A stretch of DNA of 64,000 nt, from assembly GCA_035506575.1 (NCBI GenBank), contig DATJPD010000230.1:1-64000 (forward strand), given 5' to 3'. The notes beneath the pieces were generated by a model. The model had not been told where the DNA came from. It searched no databases and saw only the letters and a list, made by a program, of their open reading frames with translations. A program made the translations under genes and the position numbers. Positions 61,783-64,000 of this stretch are shown piece after piece (the stretch's first letter is position 1; each line of letters opens with the position of its first letter). This DNA is from DATJPD01 sp035506575 (GTDB taxonomy: Bacteria; Pseudomonadota; Alphaproteobacteria; CACIAM-22H2).

Positions 61783-62148
61783 ATGGCCAAAACGGTCCTG
61801 ATCGTTGAGGACAACGATCTCAACATGAAGCTCTTCCACGACTTATTGGAAGCGCACGGGTACGCAACCATTCAGACCAAGGATGGGATGGAGGCGATGA
61901 AGCTCGCGCGCGAGCATCGTCCGGACCTCATCCTGATGGACATCCAGCTCCCCGAGATTTCCGGGCTGGAGGTCACGAAATGGTTGAAAGAGGACCCCGA
62001 TCTGCGTCGCATCCCGGTTGTCGCGGTGACCGCGTTCGCGATGAAGGGGGATGAGGAGAAAATCCGCCAGGGCGGTTGCGAAGCGTACATCGCCAAGCCG
62101 ATTTCGGTGGTAAAGTTCCTCGAGACGGTGGCGAAGCTCCTGAACTAG
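61783..62148 (+). CDS. divK: Cell-cycle response regulator DivK
   Basis: A 121-residue single-domain receiver that controls the CtrA phosphorelay and division asymmetry. KTVLIVEDNDLNMKLFHDLLEAHGY, the phospho-accepting Asp53 in LILMDIQLPEISGLEV, VAVTAFAMKGDEEKI and the lysine in YIAKPISV are typical of DivK. pleD follows 21 bases later, as in many alphaproteobacteria. Confidence 0.95.
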   Translation: MAKTVLIVEDNDLNMKLFHDLLEAHGYATIQTKDGMEAMKLAREHRPDLILMDIQLPEISGLEVTKWLKEDPDLRRIPVVAVTAFAMKGDEEKIRQGGCEAYIAKPISVVKFLETVAKLLN

Positions 62149-62169
62149 CGCCACCTTAGGGGTGGGTGG

Positions 62170-63570
62170 ATGACCGCACGGGTCCTGGTCGTCGACGATA
62201 CGATCGCCAACGTCAAGCTGCTCGAAGCGAAGCTCGCCGTCGAGTATTTCGACGTGGTCACGGCGTCGAACGGCGCCGAGGCGATCGCGCTCGCCACCCA
62301 AAATCCGCCGGACATCGTGCTGCTCGACATCATGATGCCGGGCATGGACGGGTTCGAAGTGTGTCGCCGGCTCAAGGCCGACGGGCGCACCGCGCATGTG
62401 CCGGTCATCATGGTCACTGCCTTGTCTGACGCCGAAGACCGCGTACGCGGTCTTGAGTCCGGCGCGGACGACTTCCTGACCAAGCCGGTCAACGACGTCG
62501 CTCTCTACGCCCGCATCCGCTCGCTCGTCCGCCTCAAGATGACGGCCGACGAATGGCGTCTGCGCCAGGCCACCGGCAGCCATCTCGGCATGCTGGTCGA
62601 TGACAACGCGGCCAAGCCCAAGGCCGGCGGCGGCGGCAATCTCCTGGTGGTCGAGGACAACGCCGCCTACGCCGAGCGCTTGCGCCGCGCGCTGGCACCC
62701 GACAACGATGTGCTCGACGTCATCACCCAGCCGAACGAAGTGCTGACGCGCGCCAACGAAGGCCTCTACGACGTGCTCGTCGTGAGCCTCGTGCTGCGCG
62801 AGACCGACGGCCTGCGCCTCTGCGCCCAGATCCGCTCGCAGGCGCACACGCGCAACATCCCGCTCATCGCGCTCGTCGAGGACGGCGACTATCCGCGGAT
62901 CGCCAAGGCGCTCGACCTCGGCGTGAACGATTACGTCCTGCGCTCGGCCGACAGCCAGGAGATCCTGGCCCGCTGCCGCACCCAGATCCGGCGCCGCCGC
63001 TACCAGGACGGCCTGCGCGCGACGTTCGAGCGCAACGTGGCGCTGGCGCTCATCGACAGCCTGACCAGCCTCTATAACCGCCGCTACCTGACCGCCCACC
63101 TCGCGGCGCTGATGGACCGCACCTTGCGGACCGGCAAGCCGCTGTCGCTTCTGATGATCGACGTCGATCACTTCAAGAAGGTGAACGACACCTACGGCCA
63201 TGCGGTGGGCGATGAAGTATTGATCGCGGTCGCCGACCGTCTGTCGCGCCACCTGCGGAGCTTCGACACGGTCGCGCGCTGGGGCGGGGAAGAGTTCGTC
63301 GTGGTGATGCCGGAGGCCGAGCCGCGCGTGGCCATGGCCGTGGCCGACCGTCTGCGCCGCAAGATCGCCGACGATCCCGTCCCGGTGAAGCACGACGTGG
63401 GACAGCTCAACCTGACCATCAGCATCGGTGTGGCCGTGACTGGCGACGACCTCGCCACGCCCGACGACCTGCTGCGGCACGCCGATGCCGCCATGTACGA
63501 GGCCAAGAACCAGGGCCGCAACCGGGTCATCCTCGCCGACCCGGCCCAGCTGAACGCGAAAAGAGCTTAA
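62170..63570 (+). CDS. pleD: Diguanylate cyclase response regulator PleD
   Basis: A 466-residue c-di-GMP synthase with two receiver domains and a GGDEF domain. REC1 has Asp53 (LLDIMMPGMDG). REC2 (about 157-275) has VVSLVL where the phospho-acceptor would be, so it is probably only a dimerisation adaptor, as in known PleD. The catalytic motif is GGEEF (372-376) and the inhibitory I-site RSFD (363-366) lies five residues upstream. Co-transcribed with divK. Confidence 0.96.
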   Translation: MTARVLVVDDTIANVKLLEAKLAVEYFDVVTASNGAEAIALATQNPPDIVLLDIMMPGMDGFEVCRRLKADGRTAHVPVIMVTALSDAEDRVRGLESGADDFLTKPVNDVALYARIRSLVRLKMTADEWRLRQATGSHLGMLVDDNAAKPKAGGGGNLLVVEDNAAYAERLRRALAPDNDVLDVITQPNEVLTRANEGLYDVLVVSLVLRETDGLRLCAQIRSQAHTRNIPLIALVEDGDYPRIAKALDLGVNDYVLRSADSQEILARCRTQIRRRRYQDGLRATFERNVALALIDSLTSLYNRRYLTAHLAALMDRTLRTGKPLSLLMIDVDHFKKVNDTYGHAVGDEVLIAVADRLSRHLRSFDTVARWGGEEFVVVMPEAEPRVAMAVADRLRRKIADDPVPVKHDVGQLNLTISIGVAVTGDDLATPDDLLRHADAAMYEAKNQGRNRVILADPAQLNAKRA

Positions 63571-63581
63571 GCCTCCCTCGC

Positions 63582-63659
63582 CATGCCGGCGAAAGCCGGC
63601 ATGCAGGGCAAGTGCGGAACGATCCCAGGTTTTCGCTGGATCCCGGCTTGCGCCGGGAT
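63582..63659. repeat. Palindromic intergenic repeat (double hairpin), copy 2
   Basis: The first hairpin has nine-pair arms CATGCCGGC (63582-63590) and GCCGGCATG (63595-63603) with GAAA loop; the second has eight-pair arms ATCCCGGC (63640-63647) and GCCGGGAT (63652-63659). The layout matches the repeat at 50150-50221 (GAAA loop, then a spacer of about 30-40 bases, then a second stem ending in GGGATGAC). It lies between convergent pleD and rpmG. Confidence 0.7.
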
Positions 63660-63677
63660 GACGCGGCTAACGCTGCG

Positions 63678-63845
63678 TCACTTGATCTTGGCTTCTTTGA
63701 ACTGGACGTGCTTGCGCGCGACCGGGTCGTATTTGCGCAAGGTCAGCTTCTCGGTGTTCTTCTTCGGGTTCTTGTGCGTCACGTAATAGAATCCCGTGTC
63801 CGCTGTGCTGACGAGTTTGATCCACAATTGCTTGGACTTAGCCAT
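63678..63845 (-). CDS. rpmG: Ribosomal protein bL33
   Basis: A 55-residue large-subunit protein. WIKLVSTADTGFYYVTHKNP and LRKYDPVARKHVQFKEAKIK are diagnostic. It lacks the zinc-binding cysteines (C- type of bL33), so it is the zinc-independent form. The gene is convergent with pleD. Confidence 0.97.
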   Translation of the reverse strand: MAKSKQLWIKLVSTADTGFYYVTHKNPKKNTEKLTLRKYDPVARKHVQFKEAKIK

Positions 63846-63931
63846 GACTTTGACCGCTTAGGGTGAGGTGGGCAGGGGCCCCTTGGCGGCGGACCATACA
63901 GGGCACCGCCGCGAGGTTCAAGCCCGCCGGC

Positions 63932-64000
63932 TTACTTGGCCTCCGCCTTCGCCTCGGCCGACTTCGCCGGCACCGGCTTGGCCTCGGCGGACATGGTCGC
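63932..64000 (-). CDS. C-terminal tail of an unidentified protein (runs off the window)
   Basis: An open frame entering from the right edge ends in TAA at 63932-63934. The visible tail is low-complexity, rich in Lys, Ala and Glu (AKSAEAKAEAK), as at the end of several ribonucleases, topoisomerases or ribosomal proteins. The family cannot be told from 22 residues. The gap to rpmG (63846-63931) shows nothing recognisable. Confidence 0.4.
   Translation of the reverse strand, partial: ATMSAEAKPVPAKSAEAKAEAK

Overview
The window is GC-rich, densely packed bacterial DNA from an alphaproteobacterium, most likely a member of Rhodospirillales or a close relative. The signs are the cell-cycle pair divK-pleD, the DnaA regulator hdaA, an EipB/DUF1849 envelope protein, DUF2794 and DUF2066 proteins, an aa3-oxidase subunit IV, and gene order typical of the class. 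The class is well supported; the order is inference. No rRNA, tRNA, CRISPR array, transposase or prophage was seen. Most of the window is conserved housekeeping DNA.

Left part (1-10.8 kb) is the most accessory. It holds the 5' end of gltB, a SPOR lipoprotein and a TonB-like protein. Next come an operon of a D-threonine-aldolase-like enzyme with an acyl-CoA dehydrogenase, and a minimal soxYZA set without soxX, soxB or soxCD. A gentisate 1,2-dioxygenase and isochorismatase-fold hydrolase pair follows, then a DUF1932 dehydrogenase and a ModE-like regulator.

10.8-28 kb: yfgM-bamB-der runs rightward. Facing it is a long leftward series dnaB-alr-mlaE-mlaF-radA-cvpA-purF-DUF2937-SDR. The ribosomal operon rpsF-rpsR-DUF2232-rplI lies upstream, with cfa between it and dnaB.

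28-42.5 kb: fabD-fabG-acpP-fabF-mltG and yicC-gmk run rightward and face lptG-surA-pdxA-rsmA. lptG is divergent from pepA-holC-ndk. rsmA has no ATG, GTG or TTG start at its expected position and probably starts at a CTG that overlaps the pdxA stop.

42.5-54.5 kb: purM-purN run leftward. DUF2066, a CDP-alcohol phosphatidyltransferase, a PerM-like permease, hdaA and a small ORF run rightward. Tandem DnaA boxes lie directly behind hdaA. A polyphosphate neighbourhood follows: CYTH-CHAD protein, SixA-like phosphatase, ppk and ppx.

54.5-64 kb: one unrecognised gene of lower GC sits between ppx and rnd. Then come aspS, an EamA transporter, an EipB-like protein, a ROK kinase, divK-pleD, rpmG and the tail of one more gene. 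Palindromic intergenic repeats occur at three places. The best candidates for something new are the non-canonical starts of rsmA and purM, the DnaA boxes at hdaA, the orphan gene at 54.65 kb, and the odd SoxY with its reduced sox set.
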